NCBI GenBank assembly: GCA_947440875.1
Contig: CANETG010000099.1
Location: 1 to 8,878, forward strand
Origin: Bacteriovoracaceae bacterium
GTDB taxonomy: Bacteria > Bdellovibrionota > Bacteriovoracia > Bacteriovoracales > Bacteriovoracaceae
DNA length: 8,878 nucleotides
Direction: 5' to 3'
Below, one piece after another: positions 1 through 6,451 of this stretch. The notes under the pieces were generated by a model. It ran no database searches. It saw only the letters and a list, made by a program, of their open reading frames with translations, and had not been told where the DNA came from. Both the position numbers and the translations under genes were made by a program. Each line of letters opens with the position of its first letter. Position 1 is the stretch's first letter.

Positions 1-123
1 TTCGCGATGTCTCAGTTCCCGACAGTTTTCAAGGTCTTTGCGCGTACCAAGGGGAAACTCAAGGCAGTGATTAAGGTGACTAATGACTCCGAATCGCTTG
101 ATGATCAGGAGTCGATTTTTTAG
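1..123 (+). CDS. 3' end of an unidentified gene (partial, 40 codons)
   Basis: Frame 1 is open from the first base to a TAG at 121-123 and gives 40 residues ending in ESLDDQESIF. The fragment mixes a hydrophobic/basic part (FPTVFKVFARTKGKLKAVIKV) with an acidic, Ser-rich end. It has no motif I can name, so no function is assigned. The stop lies only 24 bases before the GTG start of the next gene, in the same direction, so the two are probably co-transcribed. It could also be a chance open frame, since only 123 bases are visible. The close spacing to a well-supported gene and the lack of any other reading for this stretch favour a real gene end. Confidence 0.55.
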   Translation, partial: FAMSQFPTVFKVFARTKGKLKAVIKVTNDSESLDDQESIF

Positions 124-137
124 GGAACGAAAAATAC

Positions 138-142
138 GAGGT
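138..142 (+). promoter_or_regulatory. Ribosome binding site supporting a GTG start
   Basis: GAGGT lies five bases before the GTG at 148-150. It supports that GTG rather than the later in-frame ATG at 175, which would remove most of the signal peptide. Confidence 0.6.
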
Positions 143-147
143 AAAAA

Positions 148-1044
148 GTGAAGAGATTAGCTGGACCACTCACGATGAGTTTATTACTCCTAGGCGCCGC
201 TTGCGGAAAGGCGAATAAACTCACGGTAAACCCTTACCAAGAAGAACTGAACTCAGACGGATCGAACGTCAATGGAACCTACTCTGCAGTCCTTTACCCT
301 ATTAATATTAACCTTCACGCCGCGAATTCAGGGATGGCCACTTTCACGCGAAGTGCTGATGAGCTCATCGCAAAAGTGAAGTTGACGGTTGGCGCTCAGG
401 GGGCACTTTATCGCCAGGCAGTTTACTGGGGAAATCGCTGTCCCGGCATTGAATCTGACACAAATAAGGACGGCTATCTCGACATGACTGAAAGTGAAGC
501 CTCTCTTGGTGACGTAATCATCCCACTCGATGGGGATCTTGATTCACAGTCTGCTGGGACTGGTTACTATCCTTCGAGCTCTAACCAAAGAGGTTCTTAT
601 TTTTACAAAAAAACAGCGAGCTTCTCGCGCTTCTTTGAAGATTTAAAATCTCCGGATGAAAACACCCGGGACCGCGTGAGAAAATTAGAAGATCAATCAG
701 GATTTACTTTCCTCGGAAAAGTAATTTTGATCCAAGGAGCTTCATCGGAGTTTAACATCCCAGAAACTGTTTCTAGTTACTATGGTCTCTCGCGGACGAG
801 TTCGCTCCCCATTGCGTGTGGAATCTTTTTTAAAACGAGGGATTCAATTACTGATGAGGCTGAAACCACAGTTGTTGCGGGCGAAGAGCCGACACCAATT
901 CCGTCTCCCGCTCCTGACTTAAGTCCAGCGCCAGCGCCAGCGCCGGGCCCACAACCTACGCCGGAGGAAGAAGAAGGAGGAGTCATTGATGATATTCGTG
1001 AATGGTGGGATCGGGTCACTGGGAATGATGAAGACGATAATTAG
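148..1044 (+). CDS. Predicted lipoprotein with EF-hand-type loop and Pro/Ala-rich acidic tail
   Basis: A 298-aa predicted exported lipoprotein. Residues 1-19 form a signal peptide with a basic start, a Leu-rich core and a lipobox-like LLGAAC, putting the lipidated cysteine at Cys19. Residues ~40-235 form the main domain, with two cysteines (Cys98, Cys224). Residues 104-115 (DTNKDGYLDMTE) match the 12-residue EF-hand calcium loop at every key position: Asp1, Asn3, Asp5, Gly6, Asp9 and Glu12. The overall layout (a beta-rich start, a 'RCP' segment just before the calcium loop, then 'LPIACG' near the domain end) reminds me of CHRD-like bacterial lipoproteins, but the usual histidine motif is not evident, so this is only a guess. 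Residues ~246-272 are Pro/Ala-rich, followed by an acidic tail that looks like a flexible linker and a charged end. The start is GTG with a good ribosome site. The gene is followed by a hairpin and faces the minus-strand genes. Function unknown; calcium binding is inferred from the motif alone. Confidence 0.85.
   Translation: MKRLAGPLTMSLLLLGAACGKANKLTVNPYQEELNSDGSNVNGTYSAVLYPININLHAANSGMATFTRSADELIAKVKLTVGAQGALYRQAVYWGNRCPGIESDTNKDGYLDMTESEASLGDVIIPLDGDLDSQSAGTGYYPSSSNQRGSYFYKKTASFSRFFEDLKSPDENTRDRVRKLEDQSGFTFLGKVILIQGASSEFNIPETVSSYYGLSRTSSLPIACGIFFKTRDSITDEAETTVVAGEEPTPIPSPAPDLSPAPAPAPGPQPTPEEEEGGVIDDIREWWDRVTGNDEDDN
925..942 (+). repeat. Three tandem copies of the hexamer CCAGCG
   Basis: Three perfect CCAGCG units lie in frame inside the Pro/Ala-rich linker of the 298-aa lipoprotein, each coding Pro-Ala across the codon boundaries. 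Gain or loss of a unit would keep the frame, so the tract could vary in length between strains without breaking the gene. Confidence 0.8.
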
Positions 1045-1054
1045 TTTTTATTCA

Positions 1055-1090
1055 AGGGGGCGCGAAAGCGTCCCTTACTTATTTCCGTAT
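1055..1090 (+). terminator. Probable terminator after the 298-aa lipoprotein gene
   Basis: A hairpin starts ten bases after the lipoprotein stop: 1055-1063 pairs with 1068-1076 around a GAAA tetraloop. The stem has a GC-rich core and two G-U pairs. Downstream is T-rich but interrupted (TTACTTATTT), so the tail is modest. On the opposite strand the two G-U pairs become C-A mismatches and no T-run follows. It therefore reads better as a plus-strand terminator than as a bidirectional one, although it overlaps the stop of the convergent gene. Confidence 0.5.
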
Positions 1091-1422
1091 TGATGGAGTT
1101 CACCGCTCACGACATCGTAAACGTAATCCACTCCGCTTACATTTCTCAGAAAAACTTTTTTCATGTTTCTATCGTAGTAAGCGTCGCGCGAAGCGATTGT
1201 TCTACCGGAAAGATCCAAACTTGCCTCATCGAAAGCGTAGTTCCCGTCTAAGTGGCTGACATGCGCCAAAGGTGAAATGAGGCGAAAACATTTTTCGAGG
1301 TGGCAGGTCGAGAGTTGAAATCCCTCGATCTTCCCGCGGAACGTATTGGCGTGAACAGAAAAAGCCAGGAGGAGTAATCCTCCTGGAAGAAGAAAGTATT
1401 TATTCAACTTCAAAATTAGCAT
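1075..1422 (-). CDS. Small predicted secreted protein, function unknown
   Basis: A 115-aa protein with a clear N-terminal signal peptide: a Lys-containing start, a hydrophobic core at residues ~9-21 and a probable cleavage after VHA at residue ~25. The mature part, about 90 residues, looks globular and beta-rich, with Cys40 and Cys45 close enough to form a local disulfide. I do not recognise a family. The ATG lies inside the last codons of the upstream 437-aa lipoprotein gene in another frame (23-base overlap), and no ribosome site is visible, which points to translational coupling. TTG codons at residues 4 and 6 are alternative starts that would still leave the signal peptide, so the exact start is uncertain. 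A frame starting by chance would not be expected to encode such a clean signal peptide, which is the main reason to call it a gene. Confidence 0.75.
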   Translation of the reverse strand: MLILKLNKYFLLPGGLLLLAFSVHANTFRGKIEGFQLSTCHLEKCFRLISPLAHVSHLDGNYAFDEASLDLSGRTIASRDAYYDRNMKKVFLRNVSGVDYVYDVVSGELHQYGNK

Positions 1423-2713
1423 TCATTTGATCAGGACAATTCGCGCTCTCCGAGAGAGCGTCATTCAAATCAGCATTCGGGAAAAGACCGTTAAGAGTTT
1501 CATCCGCTACCGCAGCAATTTTTCCACAATTGTTGAAGACTGGCTTGAGAGTTTTAAGATCTTTTACCGGATTCGAGAGGATTGCTTGGGGAATAATCTC
1601 AGTGTCGATTGAGCCAAGACGAACTGGGATCTTTTGACCTTGGAGAGCGAGTTCTACGAACTCGAGAGTTTTTTCTAGATCAGTTGTGGGTTGCTTGAAG
1701 CAAATCCCTTTTCCGAAGAGCATCCCTGGACGAGAGTCGCTCGTTTCAACGCCGGAAGGACAAAGCTGTTTTTGAACACTCAGTGCCCATCTCACGCCAA
1801 TGATTGCATCCGTACCAAGTTCTGGAATTCGAGCGAAAACATCATTCCGCAGTTTTCCGAAGTCAGCATCACGTGCGAGCTCCTTCCAGATTTGAGACGT
1901 CGGCTTATCACGGTTCGCAGCGTTTTTCGCGACACCAATGGCGCCCGAAAGGCTGTAAGAGTTCAGGAGTGATCCATAAATCTGATACCCAGCAGTGATG
2001 TGCTGAAGGCCTTCGATATCTGCGCGATTGAGAGAGAATTTTGAAGGAGTTGTGTTTGAGGACTCTTCTTCGTAAGTCGAGCAGTTCGTCTCATAGTTTC
2101 CGTTACCAGTCGGATAAGTATTGCAATACGAAGAGTATGAATATGATCTACCTGACGATGTCATATAATCATTCACGTTGAGTTCAATTTCGAGATTTTT
2201 GTTCGCTTTAAGAAACTGGCGGAATTGTCCAAAACCGTTAATTACTGAATCAGCAAAGGCCTGCACGTCTTTTTCATTTTTAATTTCTGGTTTCCCATCG
2301 AGGAGAAATTTCTTCAGACTTCCTTCCTGCATTTTAGATATAATTTCTTCGAGTTTCTTTTTTGCTTCCGGGTCTTTCTCCGCGAGTGGTTTCACGCGGG
2401 CAAGGATCCCTTTGGTCGCCAATGACCCAGCTAGGAAAGACTTGTAAAGACCAGCGCGCTTGTTTTTGGGGTCGAGTTTTAATGCTTGATCGAGAATCAT
2501 ATCCGCATAGATGAATCCAGAGGGTGTAAGGAGCTGCTCGGCTGCCAAGGCGAGTTTCTCTGCCTTCGAAGAATCTGATTCCTTTGATTCCAAGATGGTA
2601 TTGATATCAACTTCTTTTTTTCCCATCAGTGATTTTGATGTTTTCTCCTCCACGCACGACGCCAGAAGACCGAGTGATAAAATAATGGCTGCCGATGAAG
2701 ATATGGATTTCAA
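1400..2713 (-). CDS. Predicted lipoprotein with possible TPR-like N-terminal region, function unknown
   Basis: A 437-aa predicted lipoprotein. The signal peptide ends in the lipobox LLASC, with the lipidated cysteine at Cys20. Residues ~50-130 are strongly helical. Part of this (residues ~51-90, including a segment like ALKLDPKNKRAGLYKS) resembles a tetratricopeptide repeat, but I see at most one or two units. Residues ~183-222 form a low-complexity Ser/Tyr/Asn/Glu stretch. The mature protein has six further cysteines: 197/211, 318/338 and 396/426. Their close pairing suggests three disulfides in the periplasm or at the surface. The start is TTG, chosen because AAGGAG sits five bases upstream and the signal peptide begins there. 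It lies 123 bases beyond the rodA stop, on the same strand, but a hairpin between them suggests separate transcription. It overlaps the small secreted gene downstream. No family recognised; a scaffold role is only suggested by the TPR-like part. Confidence 0.85.
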   Translation of the reverse strand: MKSISSSAAIILSLGLLASCVEEKTSKSLMGKKEVDINTILESKESDSSKAEKLALAAEQLLTPSGFIYADMILDQALKLDPKNKRAGLYKSFLAGSLATKGILARVKPLAEKDPEAKKKLEEIISKMQEGSLKKFLLDGKPEIKNEKDVQAFADSVINGFGQFRQFLKANKNLEIELNVNDYMTSSGRSYSYSSYCNTYPTGNGNYETNCSTYEEESSNTTPSKFSLNRADIEGLQHITAGYQIYGSLLNSYSLSGAIGVAKNAANRDKPTSQIWKELARDADFGKLRNDVFARIPELGTDAIIGVRWALSVQKQLCPSGVETSDSRPGMLFGKGICFKQPTTDLEKTLEFVELALQGQKIPVRLGSIDTEIIPQAILSNPVKDLKTLKPVFNNCGKIAAVADETLNGLFPNADLNDALSESANCPDQMNANFEVE

Positions 2714-2718
2714 GCTGA

Positions 2719-2724
2719 CTCCTT
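2719..2724 (-). promoter_or_regulatory. Ribosome binding site that sets a TTG start
   Basis: On the minus strand AAGGAG precedes the TTG at 2713-2711 with a five-base spacer. No in-frame ATG lies nearby, so this site decides the start of the 437-aa lipoprotein. Confidence 0.65.
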
Positions 2725-2805
2725 GGAGGTTGTTATATTTTGTATTTAACCAGGAAAAGAGTTTGGGATGTATTCAGATGAAAAGATTACCGGAGGAATT
2801 GTCTA

Positions 2806-2832
2806 AAACGTGGACAGTGAGTATCCACGTTT
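2806..2832 (-). terminator. Rho-independent terminator candidate after rodA
   Basis: A perfect nine-base inverted repeat (2806-2814 with 2824-2832, arm AAACGTGGA) has a nine-base loop and begins four bases after the rodA stop. Reading along the minus strand, the second arm runs into TTTT and then AGAC. The T-run is short, so termination may be partial. It would mark the end of the mreC-mreD-mrdA-rodA unit. The remaining intergenic stretch (2714-2805) holds only a weak TATAAC match on the minus strand at 2737-2732, too close to the ribosome site to be called a promoter. Confidence 0.6.
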
Positions 2833-2836
2833 CGAT

Positions 2837-3949
2837 TTAATTAAAGAAGTTACGAGTATTTGAAATGGAAGTCGCAATCCCGACTCCGACACCAAAAGTG
2901 AGCATGGAAGATCCGCCGTAACTCATGAGCGGCAATGGAATACCCACGATGGGGAGAAGGCCCGACACCATCGACATGTTAATAAACGTGTGCCAGAAAA
3001 ATATCGACATGATCCCCACCACTAGGACGGAATCATAAAACCTCTGCACGGAGCTCGCCAGCCACACCATCCTCATAAAGAAGACGATGTAGAGGATCAC
3101 GAGGAACACTGACCCAAAGAATCCATGCTCTTCATTGAAGATCGCGAACACAAAGTCCGTGTGGTTTTCAGGAAGATAATTGAGTGAGGCTTGAGAAGAA
3201 TTTTTAAACCCTTTCCCGAAGAGTCTGCCGGAACCAATAGCGATCTCAGACTGAATCGCATTGTAACCGGAGCCCTTGGCATCTTCGTAAGGATCAATGA
3301 AAGTATGAATCCTCTTTCGCTGATACTCTTTGAGCCCGAAGTTATACATGAGGACCCCGGACACCAAGGAGATTATCCCCAGGGTCATGATCGTCTTCCA
3401 CTTCAAGCGCTTATAAAAAATCATCATCGCAAAAATAAAAAGAAGGAGCATTCCCGTTCCGAGATCGGGCTGAACGATCACCATCACCGCAGGAACCATG
3501 GTGATGATGCCTGGGAAAATGAGTTCTTTAAATCCGAGCTCCCGCTCGGGATAAACTTTTGTGAAGTATCTCGCCAGCGCAAGGACTAATCCCATTTTCA
3601 TAAACTCAGAAGGCTGCATGCGAAGGGGCCCGATGACTAACCAGCGCTGAGCACCCATCCCTACTTTCCCCATGAGGAGAACGAGAAAGATGAGAAATAA
3701 AGTTCCGATGTAGGCAACGTAGGAAAAGCGCTCGATCGTTTTGGGATTCAAGAAACTGATCGCTACTGCAACACTCAGTGAGATTCCGAACCATATCATC
3801 TGAGACTTATATAACGAATCGAGCCCCTCGTGCTGTTGCGAGTGAGTCGCAGAATAAAGGTTGAGAACTCCGACGAGGAAGATCGCGGACATGGATCCGA
3901 GGAAACTGAAATCATAGCGCTTCAAAAACTGAAGGATAGTTTGATTCAT
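2837..3949 (-). CDS. rodA: Rod-shape-determining protein RodA (SEDS peptidoglycan glycosyltransferase)
   Basis: A 370-aa polytopic membrane protein, the usual length for RodA, of the SEDS family (FtsW/RodA/SpoVE). It polymerises lipid II into glycan strands during cell elongation, working as a pair with the class B PBP2 encoded immediately upstream. Family signatures are all present in order: GAQRWL at ~99-104, QPSE at 112-115, QPDLGTG at 160-166, the large periplasmic loop with NHTDF at 262-266, where Asp265 corresponds to the essential SEDS aspartate, and the C-terminal GIPLPLMSYGGSS at 336-348. About ten membrane helices can be seen. The ATG lies one base past the mrdA stop, with only a weak GGAA ribosome site, so translation is probably coupled. 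RodA rather than FtsW is chosen because of the PBP2/MreCD context and the short N- and C-termini. No key residue is missing. Confidence 0.97.
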   Translation of the reverse strand: MNQTILQFLKRYDFSFLGSMSAIFLVGVLNLYSATHSQQHEGLDSLYKSQMIWFGISLSVAVAISFLNPKTIERFSYVAYIGTLFLIFLVLLMGKVGMGAQRWLVIGPLRMQPSEFMKMGLVLALARYFTKVYPERELGFKELIFPGIITMVPAVMVIVQPDLGTGMLLLFIFAMMIFYKRLKWKTIMTLGIISLVSGVLMYNFGLKEYQRKRIHTFIDPYEDAKGSGYNAIQSEIAIGSGRLFGKGFKNSSQASLNYLPENHTDFVFAIFNEEHGFFGSVFLVILYIVFFMRMVWLASSVQRFYDSVLVVGIMSIFFWHTFINMSMVSGLLPIVGIPLPLMSYGGSSMLTFGVGVGIATSISNTRNFFN

Positions 3950-3950
3950 A

Positions 3951-5915
3951 TTATTCCGTTGCCGTTGGCTTGGCCTTTGGCACTTCAGCCTTAAGTGTCT
4001 TCACCCAGTTATCTTTGATGAGTTTGTCTTTTTCAAGGTTCTCGAGATACATCTCGGGTTGATATTTTTTCATGTATTGAGTCACCACTTTTTCTGCTAC
4101 CGGTGCAGCAGCTCCCGAACCTGAGCAACCATGTTCGATGATCACCGCCGTTGCAATCTTAGGATTATCATAGGGAGCAAATCCGACGAAAAGTCCGTGG
4201 TGTCGTGATTCGTAATCCATGAGATCACATTTTTGGTAGACCTTATCCGCACTCGCCGTCTTCACCTGACTGGTTCCGGTTTTTCCGGCCATCATGATCC
4301 CAGGACCACGACGGGCAAAAGCCGTTCCCTTCGGATTGTTCATCACCTGAAAAAGACCCTCACGAACAAGCTGAAGTGTTTTGGGATTCTTCATTTCAAT
4401 CTTTGAAAGAAGTTCCGGGTGGAAGGTTTTCACGAGCTCGCCCTGATCGTCATACACGTCTTTCACAACGTAAGGCCGGAAAATTTTCCCACCGTTGGCG
4501 ATCGCTGCGTAGGCGGTCGCTAACTGAATCGTACTCGAAAGAACGTATGACTGACCAATCGAGCAGGAAAGAGTTTCCCCAGGCTGCCACTCTTGTCCAA
4601 AACGTTTTCTCTTCCAATCTTTGGTGGGAATAAGTCCCGAGACTTCACGCGGGAGAGAAATCCCCGTGCGAGCGCCCATACCAAAAGCCTTGGCATATTT
4701 TGCAATCTCATCAATATCCATCCGGAAAGCGGCTTTCTGAAAATAAACGTTACAGGATTCGCGGATCGCCTTTACGAGGGACGTGGCACCATGCCCTTCT
4801 TTTTTCCAGCAGTGATAGACACGAGACCCGAGACGGAAAGATCCTCCGCAGTTCACTTCGGTTCTTTCGTCGATTGCTCCATTCTCGAAAGCTGCAATAC
4901 CGGTGATCGCTTTGAAAGTTGATCCCGGAGAAAAGTGCTCTTGAATATTCCGATCGCGAAGAGGATGTTCTTTGTTGTTGACGAGGGAGCGCCAGTAATC
5001 GGGAGACAGTCCACGCGAGAACTGTGAGGGATCAAAGCTCGGGCGTGAAACCATCGCAAGAACCTGGCCCGATTCCACATCAAGGGCGATCACTCCCCCG
5101 ACCCTTCCTTCGAGGGCTTCGTAGGCAGCGATCTGCATGTCTCGATCAATCGTGAGTTTAACGTTCATCCCTGAGAGCGGTTTCTCATCTTCGATTCCTT
5201 TGAATAAGTTATCGGTGTTGATGTAACGTTTTCTTCTTCCTCGGGCGTCGACTTCGACGAACTCGTGCCCATTTTCTCCGCGGAGATAACGATCGAGTTG
5301 TTCTTCGATGCCAAACTGGCCGATGAAGTCTCCGAGGCGGTAGTCAAGACGATCGCGTTCTCGGAGTTTCGGTAACTGGATCTGAGAAATTTCTGAAATA
5401 TAACCCAGAAGGTGCGCGCCCACTTCTTTGTCGCGGTATTCGCGGGAAATGAACGTGTCCACTGAGACACCTGGGAGCTCAGCGTTTTGTGACTCGATCT
5501 GAGCGAGTTCACCAAAGGAAATATTTTTTTTGATGATGATCGGTCGGTACTTGGCCTGGTTAGAATTCTTTTTGAGGACTCCATCGATCGACGCCCGCTC
5601 GAGCGAAAGAATGCCCGAGAGTTTATTCAGAGTTTCTTCTTTATCGATCAAAAACTGCGGCGTCAGAATAGCGTCGAAGCGGGGAATATTATCCACCAGA
5701 AGCTGATCGTCTCGCGAGTAGATCAGACCGCGGGGAGCCCAGACAACTTCTTTCCGAAGACGATTCTGAATGGAATAGTTGTGAAGGGTTTCCCCTTTAT
5801 AAACTTGGAGGTACCAGAGCCGCGCTAATACGAGACCAAAAGCTGCAGTGATGATGTAGGAAATCAGCGTTGCGCGATCTTTGTGTATCTTGACGAGTTC
5901 TTCTTCTCCGAACAT
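3951..5915 (-). CDS. mrdA: Penicillin-binding protein 2, elongation-specific peptidoglycan transpeptidase
   Basis: A 654-aa class B PBP that crosslinks glycan strands made by RodA during lateral-wall growth, a beta-lactam target. One N-terminal membrane helix (~14-36) is followed by the pedestal/dimerisation region, with the PRG motif at 61-63, and by the transpeptidase domain from ~260. The catalytic triad of motifs is intact: STFK at 332-335 (Ser332 the nucleophile), SCN at 387-389 and KTGT at 545-548. Between the first two, Cys356, Cys369, His375 and Cys388 fall where the zinc ligands of E. coli PBP2 lie, with Cys where E. coli has Asp at two positions. The C-terminal ~35 residues form a charged, Lys/Glu-rich tail. 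Length is typical (E. coli 633 aa). The ATG overlaps the mreD stop by one base (TAATG), implying coupling, and rodA follows after one base. PBP2 rather than FtsI is supported by the neighbours and the WKK.GHG segment. Confidence 0.97.
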   Translation of the reverse strand: MFGEEELVKIHKDRATLISYIITAAFGLVLARLWYLQVYKGETLHNYSIQNRLRKEVVWAPRGLIYSRDDQLLVDNIPRFDAILTPQFLIDKEETLNKLSGILSLERASIDGVLKKNSNQAKYRPIIIKKNISFGELAQIESQNAELPGVSVDTFISREYRDKEVGAHLLGYISEISQIQLPKLRERDRLDYRLGDFIGQFGIEEQLDRYLRGENGHEFVEVDARGRRKRYINTDNLFKGIEDEKPLSGMNVKLTIDRDMQIAAYEALEGRVGGVIALDVESGQVLAMVSRPSFDPSQFSRGLSPDYWRSLVNNKEHPLRDRNIQEHFSPGSTFKAITGIAAFENGAIDERTEVNCGGSFRLGSRVYHCWKKEGHGATSLVKAIRESCNVYFQKAAFRMDIDEIAKYAKAFGMGARTGISLPREVSGLIPTKDWKRKRFGQEWQPGETLSCSIGQSYVLSSTIQLATAYAAIANGGKIFRPYVVKDVYDDQGELVKTFHPELLSKIEMKNPKTLQLVREGLFQVMNNPKGTAFARRGPGIMMAGKTGTSQVKTASADKVYQKCDLMDYESRHHGLFVGFAPYDNPKIATAVIIEHGCSGSGAAAPVAEKVVTQYMKKYQPEMYLENLEKDKLIKDNWVKTLKAEVPKAKPTATE

Positions 5916-6451
5916 TAGATCTCTACCCCTCTACTTCCCGAATCACTGGGTACGCGCCAGATATTGGCGAGGAGCCAGAAGAGAACTGGTGAAATGAGAG
6001 AAAGAAGAATTGATCCTGGAATAAAACTCCAAACGATCATGCCGAACTTTGAGAAGTCACTCACCTTGAGGCAAATCACCACGCTGACAGTCACAAACCA
6101 AATGACTTGGAAGAATTGAACAATGAGCATCGTCATAAACGCGGTCGTGAGATGGAGAAGTTCTTTTAAATAATTAGCCGAAATCATCACGATAACTCCG
6201 GCCAGAGTCCCGAGTGCCCAACCTTCGACTGAAAAAATCGAATGGATCACTTGGAGACCAAGGATCATCCAAGGGACACCTGGTGAATCGAGTCTGATCG
6301 CCAGGAAGAGAATAATCAAAACATTGAATGTAAGTCGGTACTCTTTCCAACCGAGTGCGGGGAAAACAGTGGCCGTTAGAATCTCAAAACCAATCAGGAG
6401 TAACAGAGTAATCGCGAAAGAAAAAATGACCTGTGAGAATCTGAGTTTCAT
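5915..6451 (-). CDS. mreD: Rod-shape-determining protein MreD
   Basis: A 178-aa integral membrane protein, close to the usual ~160-180 aa of MreD, with about five or six hydrophobic helices (~8-30, 41-53, 60-75, 78-93, 103-128, 138-163) and few charged residues. MreD is a poorly conserved elongasome component that works with MreC in the inner membrane to activate PBP2-RodA. Identification rests on size, topology and position: it lies exactly between mreC and mrdA. Its ATG overlaps the mreC stop in an ATGA arrangement, and AGGAG lies eight bases upstream (6460-6464), so it is both coupled and independently initiable. The C-terminus (after ~165) is short, polar and probably cytoplasmic. Sequence alone would give only a membrane-protein call. 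Confidence 0.9.
   Translation of the reverse strand: MKLRFSQVIFSFAITLLLLIGFEILTATVFPALGWKEYRLTFNVLIILFLAIRLDSPGVPWMILGLQVIHSIFSVEGWALGTLAGVIVMISANYLKELLHLTTAFMTMLIVQFFQVIWFVTVSVVICLKVSDFSKFGMIVWSFIPGSILLSLISPVLFWLLANIWRVPSDSGSRGVEI

Noticed and set aside
780..1019. Gly/Ala-rich 79-codon frame opposite the lipoprotein tail
   Set aside because: Its low-complexity Gly/Ala run is just the complement of the Pro/Ala linker.
1427..1972. Plus-strand open frames opposite the 437-aa lipoprotein gene
   Set aside because: No ribosome site, no signal peptide or domain, and complete overlap with a gene that has a signal peptide, a good ribosome site and normal coding character.
2714..2730. Small palindrome CTCCTTGGAG at the lipoprotein ribosome site
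   Set aside because: The arms are only four bases with a two-base centre, and they are explained by the AAGGAG ribosome site plus chance.
3191..3589. 132-codon open frame on the plus strand opposite rodA
   Set aside because: It is fully antisense to a well-supported rodA, has no ribosome site or recognisable domain, and its composition is what the opposite strand of a membrane-protein gene would give.
5165..5584. 139-codon open frame on the minus strand inside mrdA
   Set aside because: It is a shifted-frame shadow of PBP2: rich in Ser/Thr/Lys, with no domain, and inside a continuous mrdA frame with no sign of frameshift.
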